From assembly GCA_016709225.1 (NCBI GenBank), contig JADJEE010000002.1, positions 868,001-932,000 of the forward strand: DNA of 64,000 nt, written 5' to 3'. This DNA is from Deltaproteobacteria bacterium (GTDB taxonomy: Bacteria; Myxococcota_A; Polyangia; Nannocystales; Nannocystaceae). Below the pieces are notes generated by a model. That model made no database searches. It was given only the letters and a program-made list of their open reading frames with translations, and was not told the DNA's origin. Below, piece after piece: positions 53,421 through 62,045 of this stretch. Positions within the stretch are counted from its first letter, which is position 1; every line of letters begins with the position of its first letter. The translations under genes and the position numbers were made by a program.

Positions 53421-55790
53421 ATGAGCTCCATCAAGTACCCCACCGAAGTCTCTCTGCTCCCGCTGCGCAGCGGCGTGCTGCTGCCCGGCTCCTCGATGAG
53501 CATGCCGGTCGGCCGTCGCCGGTCGGTCGCGCTGGTCGAACGTCTCGAGCCCGGCGCGATCGTCGGTGTCGCAATCCAACGCGACCCCGACGTCGACGAC
53601 CCCGGTCGCATCGATCTCCACGACATCGGGACCTACGCCCGCGTGGTGAAGGTCCAGCGTGTGCGCGAGGGCAACACCTACCGTGTGCTGCTCGAGGGCC
53701 TCGCGCGCTTCCACATCGACGAGTTGCTGCAGAGCGAGCCGTACCTGCGCGCCCGCGTCGAGACCCGGGCAGACGTCGTGGTCGACGAGACCTTGGTCGA
53801 CGTCCTCGCCGAGGAGCTGCGCACCCACATGAAGGCGCTCGCAGCGGCCGCGAATCCGCAGCTCATCGAGATCATCGACGCGGCCAAGGACCCAGGGCTG
53901 TTGGCCGACCGCGTGGTTGCGGGGCTCGACGTCGATCGCACCCGCGAGATCGAGATGCTGCACACCGTCGACGTCGCGGCGCGGCTGCGACTGTGCGCCA
54001 CGCTCATCGCCGAGGCCCGTGCTCGCTTCGAGCTCAAGCAGAAGATCGGCGACGAGGTCCGTCGCGAACTCGGCAAGGACCAGCGCGAGGCGATGCTGCG
54101 CCAGCAGCTGCGTGCGATCCAGAAGGAGCTCGGCGACGACGGCGACGGCACCAGCGACAACGACCTGCTGCGCAAGAAGCTGGCCGATGCCAACCTGCCC
54201 GAGGAGGCGCAGAAGCTGGTCGATCGCGAGTTCAAGCGGCTCGAGAGCCTCAATCCCGCGGCCCCCGATGCCCAGGTCACGCGCAACTACCTCGAGTGGA
54301 TCGCCGATCTGCCGTGGGACAAGCGCGCCGACACCTCGCTCGACATCGACGCGGTCGCGGCCAAGCTCGACGCCGATCACTTCGGGCTCGAGAAGGTCAA
54401 GCAGCGCATCCTCGAGCACCTCGCGGTGCTGAAGCTGTCGGGCAACACCCGCGGCACCATCTTGTGCCTCGCGGGCCCACCCGGCGTGGGCAAGACCTCG
54501 CTCGGACAGTCGATCGCCGACGCGACGGGGCGCCCGTTCATCCGCGTGGCGCTCGGCGGCGTGCGCGACGAGGCGGAGATCCGCGGCCACCGCCGGACCT
54601 ACGTCGGCGCGCTCCCGGGTCGACTCATCTCGGCGCTGCGCAAGGTGAAGGTGAAGAACCCGGTGATCCTGCTCGACGAGGTCGACAAGCTCACGCAGGG
54701 CTGGATGGGCTCGCCCGAGGCGGCGCTGCTCGAGCTGCTCGACCCCGAGCAGAACAAGAGCTTCACCGACCACTACCTCGAGCTGCCGTTCGACATGTCC
54801 GAGGTGATGTTCATCGCGACCGCGAACAGCCTCGAGCCGCTCTCGGCCCCGCTGCGGGACCGACTCGAGATCATCGAATTGAGCGGCTACACCGCCGAGG
54901 AGAAGCGCCACATCGCCCGCGGCCACCTGGTGCCGCGCAAGCTGGCCGAGCACGCGCTCGACGAGGAGAGCCTGACCATCACCGACGACGCGCTCGATGC
55001 GATCGTGCGCGACTACACCCGCGAGGCGGGCGTGCGCCAGCTGACCCGGGAGATCACCAAGCTGTGTCGCGCACTCGCGCTGCAGAGCGTGCGAGGGCAC
55101 GCGGGCAAGACCCCGCAGCTGTCGATCGACGCCGCGGATCTCGGGAAGTACCTCGGCAAGGTCCGCTTCTTCAACGAGATCGCCGAGCGCACCGCGGTGG
55201 CGGGCGTGGCGACCGGCCTGGCATGGACGCCGGTCGGCGGCGACATCCTCTTCATCGAGACCTCGCGCATGGCCGGCAAGGGCGGCCTGCAGATCACGGG
55301 TCAGCTCGGTGAGGTGATGCAGGAGTCGGCCAAGGCAGCACTGACGTTCGTGCGCAGCAACGCCGACGTACTCGGTGTCGATCCGAGGGTCATCGAGACC
55401 CACGACGTACACATCCACGTGCCGGCGGGTGCCGTGCCCAAGGACGGGCCCTCGGCGGGCGTGACGATGTTCACCGCACTCACCTCGCTGTTCACGGGAC
55501 GCAAGGTCCGCTCCGACACCGCGATGACCGGCGAGGCCACGCTGCGCGGCCGCGTACTGCCGGTCGGTGGCATCAAGGAGAAGGTGATCGCGGCCCATCG
55601 CGCGGGCATCAAGCGGGTGATCCTGCCCAGCAAGAACCAGCGCGATGTCGACGACATCCCCGAGAAGGTGCGTGACGAGCTCGAGATCCTCTTCGCCGAG
55701 GACATGCTCGAGGTGTTGCAGGCAGCACTCGAACCCGACGCGAGCGGAGCCCGCGTCGCGGCCAGCGGACCCGCGGCCGCCGCGGTGTAG
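53421..55790 (+). CDS. lon: ATP-dependent Lon protease
   Basis: 789 residues, full length. The N-terminal LAN domain (about 5-200) begins [16 protein letters not shown]. The AAA+ module has Walker [12 protein letters not shown] (about 353-363), Walker [11 protein letters not shown] and the [11 protein letters not shown] sensor. The Ser-Lys dyad is S678 in [12 protein letters not shown] and K719 in [11 protein letters not shown]. It degrades misfolded and regulatory proteins in the cytoplasm. A GAAGGA sits 8-13 nt before the ATG. It may be co-transcribed with the HtrA-like gene; a large nested inverted repeat follows 19 nt after its stop. Confidence 0.97.
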   Translation: MSSIKYPTEVSLLPLRSGVLLPGSSMSMPVGRRRSVALVERLEPGAIVGVAIQRDPDVDDPGRIDLHDIGTYARVVKVQRVREGNTYRVLLEGLARFHIDELLQSEPYLRARVETRADVVVDETLVDVLAEELRTHMKALAAAANPQLIEIIDAAKDPGLLADRVVAGLDVDRTREIEMLHTVDVAARLRLCATLIAEARARFELKQKIGDEVRRELGKDQREAMLRQQLRAIQKELGDDGDGTSDNDLLRKKLADANLPEEAQKLVDREFKRLESLNPAAPDAQVTRNYLEWIADLPWDKRADTSLDIDAVAAKLDADHFGLEKVKQRILEHLAVLKLSGNTRGTILCLAGPPGVGKTSLGQSIADATGRPFIRVALGGVRDEAEIRGHRRTYVGALPGRLISALRKVKVKNPVILLDEVDKLTQGWMGSPEAALLELLDPEQNKSFTDHYLELPFDMSEVMFIATANSLEPLSAPLRDRLEIIELSGYTAEEKRHIARGHLVPRKLAEHALDEESLTITDDALDAIVRDYTREAGVRQLTREITKLCRALALQSVRGHAGKTPQLSIDAADLGKYLGKVRFFNEIAERTAVAGVATGLAWTPVGGDILFIETSRMAGKGGLQITGQLGEVMQESAKAALTFVRSNADVLGVDPRVIETHDVHIHVPAGAVPKDGPSAGVTMFTALTSLFTGRKVRSDTAMTGEATLRGRVLPVGGIKEKVIAAHRAGIKRVILPSKNQRDVDDIPEKVRDELEILFAEDMLEVLQAALEPDASGARVAASGPAAAAV

Positions 55791-55808
55791 CGAACCGCCG
55801 AGGGCAGT

Positions 55809-55898
55809 GCGCCCCTGGCCCCCCTTGCGCGCGCGCGGCCGTTCGTCCTCCCCGGGGACGAACGGCCCGCCGACGACGCGAGCGGGGGCCAGGGGCGC
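55809..55898 (+). terminator. Large nested inverted repeat after lon
   Basis: Outer arms GCGCCCCTGGCCCCC (55809-55823) and its exact reverse complement (55884-55898) enclose inner arms GGCCGTTCGTCC (55837-55848) and GGACGAACGGCC (55856-55867) around a 7-nt loop. The interval is 90 nt and has no T-run. It may be a terminator, a processed RNA hairpin or a cruciform site. Confidence 0.55.
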
Positions 55899-55959
55899 TC
55901 GTGCATCGCGAGCTGGACGTGGCGGGGAATCGCCGCCGCCACTACGCTGTCGCCAAGCG

Positions 55960-57409
55960 ATGCGGGCACGCCCGCGACGAGTGCTTTCGATGCCCCTGCC
56001 GCCGGCGCCACGCGAACCATCGACTGCCCTGGCGCCCGCCGTCGAGACCGTGCCGGCGCGCTCGGCCGACGCGCACGCGCTCGAGCTGCGCGCCGCGCTC
56101 GGCGATGGGCTCGCCGAGGTGACGATCGCCGACGCGGCGGCGCGCTCGGGCCTGTCGCTGGCCGACGCCGAGCGCGGGTTGCATCGCCTGAGCCTGCGCC
56201 ATCGCGGACACCTCGCGGTCACCGAGCGTGGCGAGCTGCTGTTCCGGTTCCCGCAGGGCTTCGCGATCGACCACCAGAAACGTGATGCGCGACGCGAGGC
56301 GCTGGCACGGGTCGGGCGCGCCGCGACGACCGTCGCCAGCTGGGTCGCGCGCCTGGGACTCACGATCTTCTTGGTCGGCTACGCGGGCGTGTTCGCCATC
56401 GGACTACTCATCGCCGCGATCGCGCTGGCGTTCGCCAGCGAGAGTGACGGCCCGCTCGAGGGCGCCGGCCTGATCGTGTGGGGCGTGCTCGAGCTGGTGT
56501 CCGAGGGGCTCTACTGGTCGATGCACCCCGCGCTCGCCAACGACGGACAGGCCCGCGCGCTGCGGGATCAGGGTCGCAAGGCGCACTTCTACGAGCAGGT
56601 GAACCGGCTGTTCCTCGGGCCCCCCGTCGCGCGCGACGATCCGCAGCGACTGCGCCGCGCCGTGACGCAGGAGATTCGCGCCCGTGCCGGTCGCATCGCG
56701 TCGCTCCGACGTGGAGCGCGTGACCGGCTTGCCACCGGCGCAGGCCGAGGCACTGCTCACCACGCTGGTGGTCGACTACGACGGCCACGTCGAGGTCGAC
56801 GACGACGGCGCGATCCTCCACGCGTTCCCAGCCCTGCGACCGACCACGGCGGCGCTGCCGGCCGAGCAGGCCGCGACGCCCGCGTGGCTGCAACCGGTGC
56901 CGCGGCCGCAGTTCGCGGGCAATCCCAGCGGACGCAACGCGGTGATCATCGGAACCTGGGCCTTCGTGGTGGCGCTCGCGGGTGTCGGTGTGGCGATGGG
57001 TTTGCCGTGGTACCTCGCCGAGCTGCCGTGCTTCGGCGGCCTCGCGCTCGGCGCGGTGCCGCTGCTGCGCTACCCGAGCTTCCTGCGGCGCCGCGCGGCG
57101 GCGCTCGAGGCCGCAGGCTCGCGCGCGATGCTGCAGACGATCCATGCCGCGGCGAGCGAGCGACGGGGCGTGACGATCGAGGAACTCACGCAGACGTGGC
57201 GCGAGTCGACCGGCGTCGCCCCCGATCCCGACCAGCTGCAGCGACGGTTGCTCGAGCACGGCGGCGAGCTCGTCATCGACGACGACGGCGGCACGCAGTG
57301 GCGCTTTCGCGAGCTCGAGCAGGAGTTCATCAGCCTCGCGAGCGCGCGCGACCACAGCTCCAACGACGAGCAGGCGACAGGCGCCGTCGTCTTCCGCAGC
57401 GACGCTTGA
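55960..57409 (+). pseudogene. Membrane protein gene interrupted by a frameshift
   Basis: The first frame (from ATG 55960, or 55990) gives about 245 good residues. These include a winged-helix-like VTIADAAARSGLSLADAERGLHRLSLRHRGH and two membrane helices (RLGLTIFLVGYAGVFAIGLLIAAIALAFA; GAGLIVWGVLELVSEGLYWSM), up to VTQEIRARAGRIAS. Sense then resumes in the +1 frame (SDVERVTGLPPAQAEALLTTLVVDYDGHVEV) to the stop at 57409, with another helix pair (VIIGTWAFVVALAGVGVAMGL). Removing one base near 56701-56710 restores one ~482-residue protein. This may be a true mutation or a sequencing error. The 5' half may still be made. TACGCT lies 11 nt before ATG 55960. Confidence 0.65.
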
Positions 57410-57457
57410 ACGCGTGCGCCGCAGATCGCGTGCGCGGGGAAAACTTGCGCGTTGGGG

Positions 57458-57573
57458 TTGCGAGAGGCGACCTCGGGCCTTAGGCTCCCTACAGGGTGCA
57501 GCCGACGTGCGGCTGCAGGATCCGGGTTGGTCGGGCCGCCAGCCCCCGCGGAGAAGCTCCGCGGGAGGCGCCC
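57458..57573 (+). promoter_or_regulatory. Promoter and structured 5' leader of a small membrane protein gene
   Basis: TTGCGA (57458), a 17-nt spacer and TAGGCT (57481) predict a start near 57493. The leader then forms TGCAGCCG/CGGCTGCA (57497-57517) and CCCGCGGAG-AAG-CTCCGCGGG (57545-57565). The Shine-Dalgarno GGAGG (57564-57568) touches the second stem, so folding could hide it. Confidence 0.5.
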
Positions 57574-57900
57574 ATGGTCCCTTCTCGTGATCCGTCCATC
57601 GCCCCTTCGCCGAGCGGCAACGCACTGCTTCGTCTGGTGTGGATGTCGGCGTTGCCGGTCGTTCTGCTCTTGATCGCGCTCATCGCCGACAGCGAGCGCT
57701 GGACCTTCGGCGCCACCGACATCGTGTTGGTCGTCCTGCTGGGGGCCGCGATCGCGGCCCGCGCCATCGACACCCTGCGCTTCCACGGCAGCACCGCCGA
57801 CGGCGAGCCCTCGACGCGCGCGCACGTCGTCCGCTACGCGGCGACGTTGGTGTCGGTATCGATCGCTGCCTGGGTGGTCGCGCAGTCGGTGACGATCTGA
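57574..57900 (+). CDS. Small three-helix membrane protein, hypothetical
   Basis: 108 residues. Three membrane helices: LVWMSALPVVLLLIALIA, TDIVLVVLLGAAIAARAI and YAATLVSVSIAAWVVAQSV. A short loop (FHGSTADGEPSTRAH) separates the last two. No family recognised. ATG 57574 has GGAGG 5 nt upstream and a structured leader with its own promoter, suggesting regulated expression. Confidence 0.65.
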   Translation: MVPSRDPSIAPSPSGNALLRLVWMSALPVVLLLIALIADSERWTFGATDIVLVVLLGAAIAARAIDTLRFHGSTADGEPSTRAHVVRYAATLVSVSIAAWVVAQSVTI

Positions 57901-57979
57901 GACGCGGCCGCGCAACTGCGGTGAGCGGCGATGCGCGCGGCTGATCGGCGCACGGATCGTCGTCGAGCTCGCGGACCGC

Positions 57980-58768
57980 TCACCTCGCGGTCTCGAGCGA
58001 CGCGCACGCGCGGACCAGCGCGTCGACATCGCCCTCGCGGGTCCAGTGGAACTCGAGCGTGCGCAGCTCGCCCTGCTCGCGGCCGTTGACGGTGACGTGC
58101 AACGCGTCGCCGTCGCGCAGGTAGAGCAGGCCGTGGGGGAAGTCGTGGGTCGGGTTCTCGAACACCGCCGCCGGTGCAGTGCCCGGGTCGGTGCGGTGGA
58201 ACGGCGTCGCGTCCTCGCGGCCGCCAGGGCGAGCGAGGTAGACCGCACGCCCGTCGTCGTCGGCGATCGCGATGCGCTCGAACGCGACCTGCCGATCGCC
58301 CACGGTGGTGCGATTGTCGGCGACCAGGCTGCCGTCGGCGCGGGGGCACCAGGTCTCTCGGATCGTCGCCTCGCCGTCGCGACCCGACCACGCACCGACC
58401 AACCAGTGGAACGTCGACAGCGGCGGCCGCCGCAGGGCATCGATCGTGACCGCGGTGAGATCGACGACGGGTCGCGTCGAGGGGGCCTCGCCGCGCAACG
58501 CAGCGCCATGCTCGTCGACCAGCACGGCGATCGACGACGCTCGTGCGAGCGCGAGCGCGACGAGGCGCGCACTCAGCTCGAGGTCGTGCCGTCGCTCGTC
58601 GTCGGCGTCAGGACCCGCGAGCGCATCGCGGACCGCCACGAGATCGACCCGCGCGGCGGCGCCGGCTGCAGCCGCCCCATCGGGGGCCACGGGCGTGGCC
58701 GCGCCATGGCATGCGCCCACCAGGACGAACGAGCAGGACCATGGAGCCGGGAACGCGCGCCAGAGCAC
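57980..58768 (-). CDS. DUF6265-like lipoprotein
   Basis: 262 residues. The signal peptide ends in FVLVGAC (lipobox at about 15-21). The C-terminal domain reads FHWLVGAWSGRDGEATIRETWCP, ADGSLVADNRTTVGDRQVAFERIAI, AVYLARPGGREDATPFH and VFENPTHDFPHGLLYLRDGD, the order of a DUF6265/lipocalin-like beta barrel. Such barrels often bind small hydrophobic ligands, but the ligand is unknown. GTG 58768 starts the signal peptide; longer frames are shadow. Divergent from the PEGA lipoprotein gene. Confidence 0.72.
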   Translation of the reverse strand: MLWRAFPAPWSCSFVLVGACHGAATPVAPDGAAAAGAAARVDLVAVRDALAGPDADDERRHDLELSARLVALALARASSIAVLVDEHGAALRGEAPSTRPVVDLTAVTIDALRRPPLSTFHWLVGAWSGRDGEATIRETWCPRADGSLVADNRTTVGDRQVAFERIAIADDDGRAVYLARPGGREDATPFHRTDPGTAPAAVFENPTHDFPHGLLYLRDGDALHVTVNGREQGELRTLEFHWTREGDVDALVRACASLETAR

Positions 58769-58827
58769 GGTGCATCCTCGCACGGCATTGGTTGGTGGCG
58801 CCGGCCACGGCCCACGACGCGGCCGCG

Positions 58828-58836
58828 TGCTAGGTT
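58828..58836 (+). promoter_or_regulatory. Extended -10-like box before the PEGA lipoprotein gene
   Basis: TGC-TAGGTT, 8 nt before ATG 58845. Confidence 0.45.
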
Positions 58837-58844
58837 TCGTCGGC

Positions 58845-59615
58845 ATGCACCGTCTGCGCGCGCTCGCGACGTTCACCCTCCTGCTCGGCGCCTGCACGCA
58901 GGCGGAGGATCCCGCCCCCGCGCCGCCGCCTGCCCCCGTCGAGCCCGCGCCCGCGTCGGCCCCGCAGGTCTTCGAGGTCACGATCGCCTCGGTCCCCAGC
59001 GGCGCCGCGGTCACGCTGCAGGGCGCCGAGCTCGGCGTCACGCCCTACGTGCTCAAGTACAAGCGGCAGACCTCGGTGCTCGTCACCGCCGACGGCTTCT
59101 TCGCCAAGGAGATCACGGTCGGGCCGGATAGCGACCCCACCGTCGTCGCCACGCTCACGCCGCTCGACGACGACGGTGGTGCGACCACCGGTGCTGCACC
59201 GCTCGACGGGCCCGACACGGGTGCCGTCGCGATGGCCGACAAGCCGCCACCGACCGCCGACGCCAAGGCGAGCGCCGGGCCCAAGCCCGCCAGTGCGACC
59301 AGCAGCGGGGCGAAGTCCGCCAGTTCGTTCCCGACCACGCCGAGCAGCAGCGGCACCGCGACGCCGCCGGCCGACATCGACAAGCCCGCACCCAAGAGCA
59401 GCAGCCTCCCCTACGACAACGTCGCGGCCGCGAAGGCGGACTACCAGGCCGGCAAGATCAACCGCGACACCTACGATCAAGCCGTGCGGAAGCTAAAGGC
59501 GCGCCGCATCGACAAGCTGCTCGTCATCAAGGAGCTGTACCGCCAAGGCACCATCGACAAGGGCGAGTACCAGCGTCGCAAGCGGATCATCGACAACGAG
59601 TACAAGGGGGTTTGA
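58845..59615 (+). CDS. PEGA-domain lipoprotein with SHOCT-like tail
   Basis: 256 residues. The lipobox is LLLGAC (about 12-17). A PEGA domain follows the Pro-rich spacer: VTIASVPSGAAVTLQGAELGVTPYVLKYKRQTSVLVTADGFFAKEITV. Then comes a long Ala/Ser/Pro/Thr linker. The C-terminus (about 190-256) has two SHOCT-like helical repeats: AAAKADYQAGKINRDTYDQAVRKLKAR and IKELYRQGTIDKGEYQRRKRIID. The PEGA domain suggests anchoring to or sensing of the cell surface. Function unknown. Confidence 0.75.
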   Translation: MHRLRALATFTLLLGACTQAEDPAPAPPPAPVEPAPASAPQVFEVTIASVPSGAAVTLQGAELGVTPYVLKYKRQTSVLVTADGFFAKEITVGPDSDPTVVATLTPLDDDGGATTGAAPLDGPDTGAVAMADKPPPTADAKASAGPKPASATSSGAKSASSFPTTPSSSGTATPPADIDKPAPKSSSLPYDNVAAAKADYQAGKINRDTYDQAVRKLKARRIDKLLVIKELYRQGTIDKGEYQRRKRIIDNEYKGV

Positions 59616-59709
59616 ACTGGGGGCGCCCCGACGCGTGCGTCGGTGGCGTGGTCGGTGTCGGTCTCGCGCCGTGGGCCCCCGCGACGCCGTCGCCATCGCC
59701 GGCCAAGCG

Positions 59710-60372
59710 TCAGAACATCTCGCCGCCGCGCTCGACTGCCCGCTGGAACGCCGGCCGTGCGCGGATCCGTGACAGGTACTCGCGCGCGCGATCGGTGGGC
59801 CCGTGCTTGCCCGCGCGCTCGACCAGCGCGGCCACCGGGTAGCTCATCTGCACGTCGGCACAGGTCAGCTCGACGCCGCCGAACCACGGCGCGCGCGCGA
59901 GCTCGGCGTCGATGAACTCGGTGTGCCGTGCGAGGTTGGGGTGCGTGAAGGTCTGGCCGACGCCGTCGGCGATGCGGCGCGCGATCGGCTTGGCGAAGAA
60001 CGGCAGCGGGGCCGAGCGCACGCGTGAGCACACCAGCTCGATCAGCAGGAACGGCATCAGCGAGCCCTCTGCGTAGTGCATGAAGTAGCGGTGCCGCGCG
60101 TGGTCCTCGCTGTCCTTCGCCGGCACGAAGCGACCGTCACCGTAGCGATCGACGAGGTACTCGAGGATCGCGGCCGACTCGGCGTACACGCGCCCGTCAT
60201 CGACGATGGTCGGCGACTTGCCCAGGGGATGGATCTCGCGAAGCTTGGCCGGCGCGAGCATGGTCTTGGGGTCGCGGGCATGGCGGACGATCTCGTAGGG
60301 CAGGCCGAGCTCTTCGAGCATCCACAGCACGCGGTGCGAACGCGAGGTCTCGAGGTGATGGAGCGTGATCAC
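59710..60372 (-). CDS. Glutathione S-transferase
   Basis: 220 residues. The N-terminal thioredoxin-like domain reads LHHLETSRSHRVLWMLEELGLPYEIV, HPLGKSPTIVDDGRVYAESAAILEYLVDRY, with the GSH-contacting LGKSPT.. and ESAAI motifs. The C-terminal helical domain contains GVELTCADVQMSYPVAALVERA, the N-capping S/T-x-x-D of GSTs. It may conjugate glutathione to electrophiles or act as an isomerase; the substrate is unknown. GTG 60372 is the start, directly at the fold. Confidence 0.88.
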   Translation of the reverse strand: MITLHHLETSRSHRVLWMLEELGLPYEIVRHARDPKTMLAPAKLREIHPLGKSPTIVDDGRVYAESAAILEYLVDRYGDGRFVPAKDSEDHARHRYFMHYAEGSLMPFLLIELVCSRVRSAPLPFFAKPIARRIADGVGQTFTHPNLARHTEFIDAELARAPWFGGVELTCADVQMSYPVAALVERAGKHGPTDRAREYLSRIRARPAFQRAVERGGEMF

Positions 60373-60478
60373 GCCCGCAGTTACCACGGACCGGCCGGCG
60401 CGGCGCCCGGCCATTGCCCGGTCCCGAACCCGGTTATTGCCCGCTTCTCGTGACCTATGTTGCGATTTGGCGTCAGCT

Positions 60479-62011
60479 ATGGGAGCTTTCAGGCCGCCCA
60501 TGATGCTCGCCATCCTCGTCCCCGCGGCCATCGTCGTCCCCTTGTTCGCCGACGCGGCGCCGCCGGTCGACAGCCTCGCGGTGCCGCTACCGACCACGCA
60601 GATCTATGGCGGCGGCGAGACCGAGCAGTGCGGCTGGCCGTCGGTCGCGTACCTCAGCACCAACGGCGGCGCATGCACGGCCACGCTCGTGCATCCGCAG
60701 ATCATCCTCACCGCCGCGCACTGCGTGCCCAACGACGAGACCGCCACGATCCGTTTCGGTGAGCGGGCCTCGAGCGCGGTGCAGCTGGCCGAGACCGAGT
60801 ACTGCCGATCGAACCCCGCGTGGAGCGACACCGGCGAGGGCAACGACTACGGGTTCTGCAAGCTCGCCACCCCGGTCACCAACATCCCGGTCACGCCGAT
60901 CGCATTCGGCTGCGAGGAGACCATCCTCGGCCCCGGCACGCAGGTGACCCACGTCGGCTATGGCAACGATCAAGACGGCAACAGCGGTCGAAAGAAGTTC
61001 GTCGAGCTGAACGTCCAGGCGGTGACCAACGTCGGCGAGATCATCACAGGCTCCGGCGGCGAGGGCATCTGCAGCGGCGACTCCGGCGGCCCCGTGATGG
61101 TGAAGCTGCGCTCGGCGCAGGGCGGCGACGACACCTGGCGCGTGATCGGCATCCACTCGTGGGCGCAGATGTCGAACCCCGGCGTGTGTGGTGGCACCGC
61201 GGGCAGCGTGATCGCCTCGAGCGCGATCGACTTCATCGAGTCGCAGTCGGGCATCGACGTCACGCCGTGCTTCGACGCCGACGGCACCTGGCAGCCGACG
61301 TGGGGCTGCCAGGGCTTTCCCATCGATCCGCAGACCGGTGGCGAAGGCAGCTACAACGGCGGCTGTGAGACCGGGCCGCTTGCGGGCTTCTCCGAGGTCT
61401 GCGGCAACCCGCTGACCGACTACCCCGACACGGATCCGCCGAGCCTGAAGGTGGTGTCGCCAGTCGGCAACCAGATGTTCGAGGTCGATGGCGGCGGACA
61501 GGCCGAGCTGCACATCGAGGCCGAGGCCGACGATGGCGACGGCTGGGGCGTCGCCAACCTCGAGCTCATCATCGCCCCCGAGGACGGCGACATGGTCACG
61601 CAGATGCTCGACTGGGCGCCGTACCGGTGGAACACCACCTTCCCGGCCGGCGGCTACAACCTGCGATTGGTCGCGACCGACAATGCCGGCAACGTCACGC
61701 AGAGCGACTGGATCGCCATCGGCGTGGGCGTGGCCGCACCGGAGAACCCACCGGGCGAGGACACGACCGGCGGTAGCGACGGTACCGGCGCTGACGCGAC
61801 CGGCGATGCGGGAACCTCCGATGGGGGTGAGAGCAACGATACCGGTGACGACGCAGCGCCCGCCGATCCTCCGGCTGATGGCGGCGAAGGTGCCCAGGGC
61901 TGCGGCTGCGCAACCAGCCCAGTTCGCGTCCGAGACCTCGTGGCGCTGCCCATGGTGCTCATGATGTCGATGTTCGCGCGCGCACGTCGACGACTGCGCA
62001 CTGCGACGTAG
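60479..62011 (+). CDS. Trypsin-like secreted serine protease with MYXO-CTERM-type tail
   Basis: 510 residues. A signal peptide (LAILVPAAIVVPLFADA) is followed by a trypsin fold: VHPQIILTAAHCVPNDE (His57), GEGNDYGFCKLATPV (Asp102 position) and GEGICSGDSGGPVMVK (Ser195). A beta-sandwich (GVANLELIIAPEDGDMVTQML) follows at about 330-420. The C-terminus has an acidic Gly/Thr linker, then QGCGCATSPVRVRDLVALPMVLMMSMFARARRRLR, fitting MYXO-CTERM sorting to the cell surface. The first step is likely secretion and anchoring in the outer layers. Confidence 0.88.
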   Translation: MGAFRPPMMLAILVPAAIVVPLFADAAPPVDSLAVPLPTTQIYGGGETEQCGWPSVAYLSTNGGACTATLVHPQIILTAAHCVPNDETATIRFGERASSAVQLAETEYCRSNPAWSDTGEGNDYGFCKLATPVTNIPVTPIAFGCEETILGPGTQVTHVGYGNDQDGNSGRKKFVELNVQAVTNVGEIITGSGGEGICSGDSGGPVMVKLRSAQGGDDTWRVIGIHSWAQMSNPGVCGGTAGSVIASSAIDFIESQSGIDVTPCFDADGTWQPTWGCQGFPIDPQTGGEGSYNGGCETGPLAGFSEVCGNPLTDYPDTDPPSLKVVSPVGNQMFEVDGGGQAELHIEAEADDGDGWGVANLELIIAPEDGDMVTQMLDWAPYRWNTTFPAGGYNLRLVATDNAGNVTQSDWIAIGVGVAAPENPPGEDTTGGSDGTGADATGDAGTSDGGESNDTGDDAAPADPPADGGEGAQGCGCATSPVRVRDLVALPMVLMMSMFARARRRLRTAT

Positions 62012-62045
62012 CCGCGCGCGTTGACGCAGTCACGCGTGGGTGCCC

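Noticed and set aside
52680..56363. A 1227-codon open frame on the minus strand over lon
   Set aside because: It is antisense to the unmistakable Lon protein. Its translation is low-complexity and matches nothing; long antisense frames are expected at this GC content.
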